Assembly: GCA_003117195.1 (NCBI GenBank)
Contig: BDSI01000099.1
Location: 22,479 to 86,478, forward strand
Reading direction: 5' to 3'
From: Eudorina sp. 2006-703-Eu-15
Taxonomy: Eukaryota > Chlorophyta > Chlorophyceae > Chlamydomonadales > Volvocaceae
Length of the DNA: 64,000 bases
Below, piece by piece: positions 61,846 through 64,000 of the stretch. The translations under genes and the position numbers were made by a program. Under the pieces are notes generated by a model, which did no database searches, was not told where the DNA came from, and was given only the letters and a program-made list of their open reading frames with translations. Numbering within the stretch: the first letter of the stretch is position 1; each line of letters opens with the position of its first letter.

Positions 61846-62460
61846 TCATCTGTGCAGCTTTTCCTTCCGCAACTGATATAAGAAGTGACCAAGCTTGCAC
61901 TGGTCAAAGAAAAACATGATTCCGAACATATCCGAGTCATCACGGAGATCCACCGCTCGACGTAGCGGTTCGTAAACCGGACATTCAATTAGCACGTGTA
62001 GCTCGTCCTCTACCGCTCCACTATTGCAAACCCGGCACGTCCGTGTACTGCGCGGCGTGCGCCCTGGCCCCCGTGCTAACCGCGATACCTCCAGATCCCA
62101 ACGGCCAAGCCGAAATCGCATTAGCACCGTGTGGTGCTTCCTCGGCATACCAGACGTCATATGGTCCAGCTTTCGCTTGTGATCGATCGGTGTGTACGCA
62201 AGGCCCATCCAGTTCAGGTACCGACACGCTGTCACGCCCGGCCCCTGCACTCCGGCCCTATCAGTGTACTCAGGGAAGCCCCTGGGATCCTGATCCAGGC
62301 AATCAGCAGACCAATCGTAGAGCAGTCTGCTCCGAAATTCTAAGAGCAAATCTCCAAAAGGGATACTGTAGCGCAACAATGGCCTTCGCCTTAGCCTCCG
62401 CACCGAGCGCCTCCTTATAATTGAACCCCAGGGTTAATCCGAAGTATCTTCCCCGCCCAA
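61846..62460 (-). mobile_element. Decayed 3' end of a LINE-type retrotransposon
   Basis: A minus-strand frame (62403-61846, 185 residues) carries HHTVLMRFRLGRWDLEVSRL, then TCRVCNSGAVEDELHVLIECPVYEPLR, the CCHC-like zinc-binding end seen after the reverse transcriptase of chlorophyte LINEs (C-x2-C, H-x4-C spacing), followed by LGHFLYQLRKEKLHR and a stop. A coding-like stretch upstream (LGFNYKEALGAEAKAKAIVALQ, near 62430-62365) is in another frame, which indicates a frameshift. The polymerase core is absent. A 5'-truncated dead copy is the simplest reading. Confidence 0.7.
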
Positions 62461-62667
62461 AAGTATCCATGCTCGTTAGTCATATGGTGTAGTCGATGGC
62501 CTGGCCGTACAACGATGCTCACAGAATTAAAACAGACATCGTGTACATACATGTACACAACTTATGCCTACTGTCAATATAAAAGTAATAAAATATCATC
62601 GTGCCAATCCACTCAACATAAAGCTAGATATCGTCGTTTCTCAATTGAACAGGTTCCGTTGGTTGCC

Positions 62668-64000
62668 ATGGACAGTTTGGACGCTGACCCGATAGACAGG
62701 CTCATTTCCGGGAAGCGCGAGTTTGGGGAGTTCGGTGGAGTCAATGCTTCTGTGGAGATAAGCACGACATTTACAGGTAAGATTGGACGCGCCTGGAGGC
62801 GTTGAAAGCTGCATAGCGTTGGCCTGCTTGGCCTGCCTGACGCGAGTCCAACGTTTCTTTTACATGCAGTGCTCGAGGCAGACACACTACCTGCGATTTT
62901 CAGCGGGGAAGTGGGACCGGAGAAAGGTGCGGAGCAAGCCCTAGTTTAGTTGTTTGAGAGGAAGCGGGAACGTCGGGCCTGCTCGCAAACGCAAGGAAGA
63001 ACAATGCCATGAAATACACTGTATAAAATATACACAGCTGCAAGCCATCTGGTCTTCTTGCGCAACTGCTCCGGCATACGTGGCGCACAAACCGTAGCTC
63101 GATTCTTGCCTCAACCGTCGTCGAGGAATGTGTTGTGCCCTGCAACACTTCTAATATTTTTTTATGTTTTTGTTTAGTTGAATACATCTGTCTATTGTGT
63201 ACTTTGTACCGAAGGGGTCCAGCCCATGCCTTCCCGTTCGCAGAGCTCGCATTCCACTGGGCATTCCCCTCCCCACCACTCGTGGCAGGCTCCCTCCGCC
63301 CAGCAGCTTCCTCTCCGGCGCCTCTCACAACACCCGCTCACTAAATTCCCACCCGCAGGCGGCTGCTATGTGTACGGCCGGGCCTTCAACCCCACCGTCC
63401 GCCACCTGGGCCGCCAGTTGGCCGCCCTGGAGGGCTGCGAGGCGGCCTACCCTTGCAGCTCGGGCATGGCCGCCATCTCCTCCACCCTGCTGGCGCTGTG
63501 CAACTCGGGCGACCACATCATTGCGTCCAACACCATCTACGGTGTGTGGGGGGAGGCTGGGGGCGGAGGGCAGGGCAGGACGGCGGGGCTGAGGGAGGGG
63601 AAGGGGGGAGGGGCAGGGAGGGCGGGGGCAGCGGTGGGGTGCTCCCCACTTCTGCTCCATTGCTCCATCACAGCTTGGGCCATCACAGCCTGGCCGGGCG
63701 CCTGGCGGTCGAAACCCAACGCAAACCCAACGCAGCGCACCCCAACGCGACGCGCGGCACCGCGTCTGAAGACGCCTCGGCCAACTCGGGCGGATCCCGC
63801 CCCCCACCGCCCTCCCCGCTCCGGGACTTCGCTCCGGACTGACGAACCACATCTCGGCGTCTGCGGCCATGCTCCACGTCTCACGTATCTCAGTTTGCAC
63901 TCCACCTTGGCGCCCCCCTGCTATAACCCCTGGACCCCCCCTCCCCTGGATCCCCAGGCGGTACCCACGCGCTGCTGAAGACCTTCCTGCCCACCAAGTC
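62668..64000 (+). CDS. Methionine gamma-lyase-like PLP enzyme, 5' part only
   Basis: Four exons are visible: 62668-62776, 62870-62926, 63359-63541 and 63958-64000, the last running off the window. Cys/Met-metabolism PLP-dependent enzyme family. The segments GKREFGEFGGVNASVEISTTFTVLE, YVYGRAFNPTVRHLGRQLAALEG, YPCSSGMAAISS and SNTIYGGTHALLKTFLPTK are closest to plant methionine gamma-lyase, which cleaves methionine to methanethiol, ammonia and 2-oxobutyrate. The YGR and SSGMAAI parts bind the PLP phosphate. The catalytic lysine lies beyond the window. The start MDSLDADPID leaves no transit peptide, as for cytosolic plant methionine gamma-lyase. Cystathionine gamma-synthase or -lyase are alternatives within the family. 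It is divergent from TSR2, with a LINE fragment in between. Confidence 0.8.

Overview
The window reads as nuclear DNA of a chlamydomonadalean (volvocine-type) green alga. It is GC-rich and intron-dense, with Ala/Gly/Gln homopolymers in its proteins. The plant-type genes include an SBP-domain factor and a photosystem I antenna gene with a transit peptide, and TGTAA, the volvocine poly(A) signal, follows NUP107. No bacterial operons, rRNA or tRNA genes or CRISPR arrays were seen. Every exon model was built by eye from splice signals, reading-frame phase and family resemblance. In each complete multi-exon model the exon lengths sum to a multiple of three.

Layout. 1-2130: repeat-rich, no supported gene. 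2131-9501 (-): a ~1,690-residue disordered protein with SUMO-interaction-like motifs, not recognised. 9502-13529: lower-GC spacer with possible small exons, a large hairpin and a GTAC cluster. 13530-26412 (+): an 18-exon SBP transcription factor of about 2,180 residues with ankyrin-like repeats and a C-terminal membrane anchor. 26413-31843: spacer with microsatellites and a doubtful open frame. 31844-33853 (-): a PAQR/hemolysin III-like membrane protein, divergent from 34142-44554 (+), NUP107. 45060-48481 (+): an ATG18/WIPI4-type WD40 autophagy protein. 48482-51912: repeat-rich spacer. 51913-54671 (-): oligoribonuclease. 55763-57492 (-): a photosystem I light-harvesting protein. 58751-60879 (-): TSR2. 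61846-62460 (-): a decayed LINE fragment. 62668-64000 (+): 5' part of a methionine gamma-lyase-like gene, cut by the window end.

These are mostly unrelated housekeeping genes, as usual in a eukaryote, and no operon-like cooperation is implied. The most notable points are: the SBP gene (zinc fingers split over five exons, two GC-AG introns, a membrane tail, GTAC-rich upstream DNA); the NUP107 intron built from about 17 tandem copies of an exon end plus its 5' splice site; a repeat family whose pyrimidine-rich end lies at intron acceptors; and the unrecognised disordered protein.
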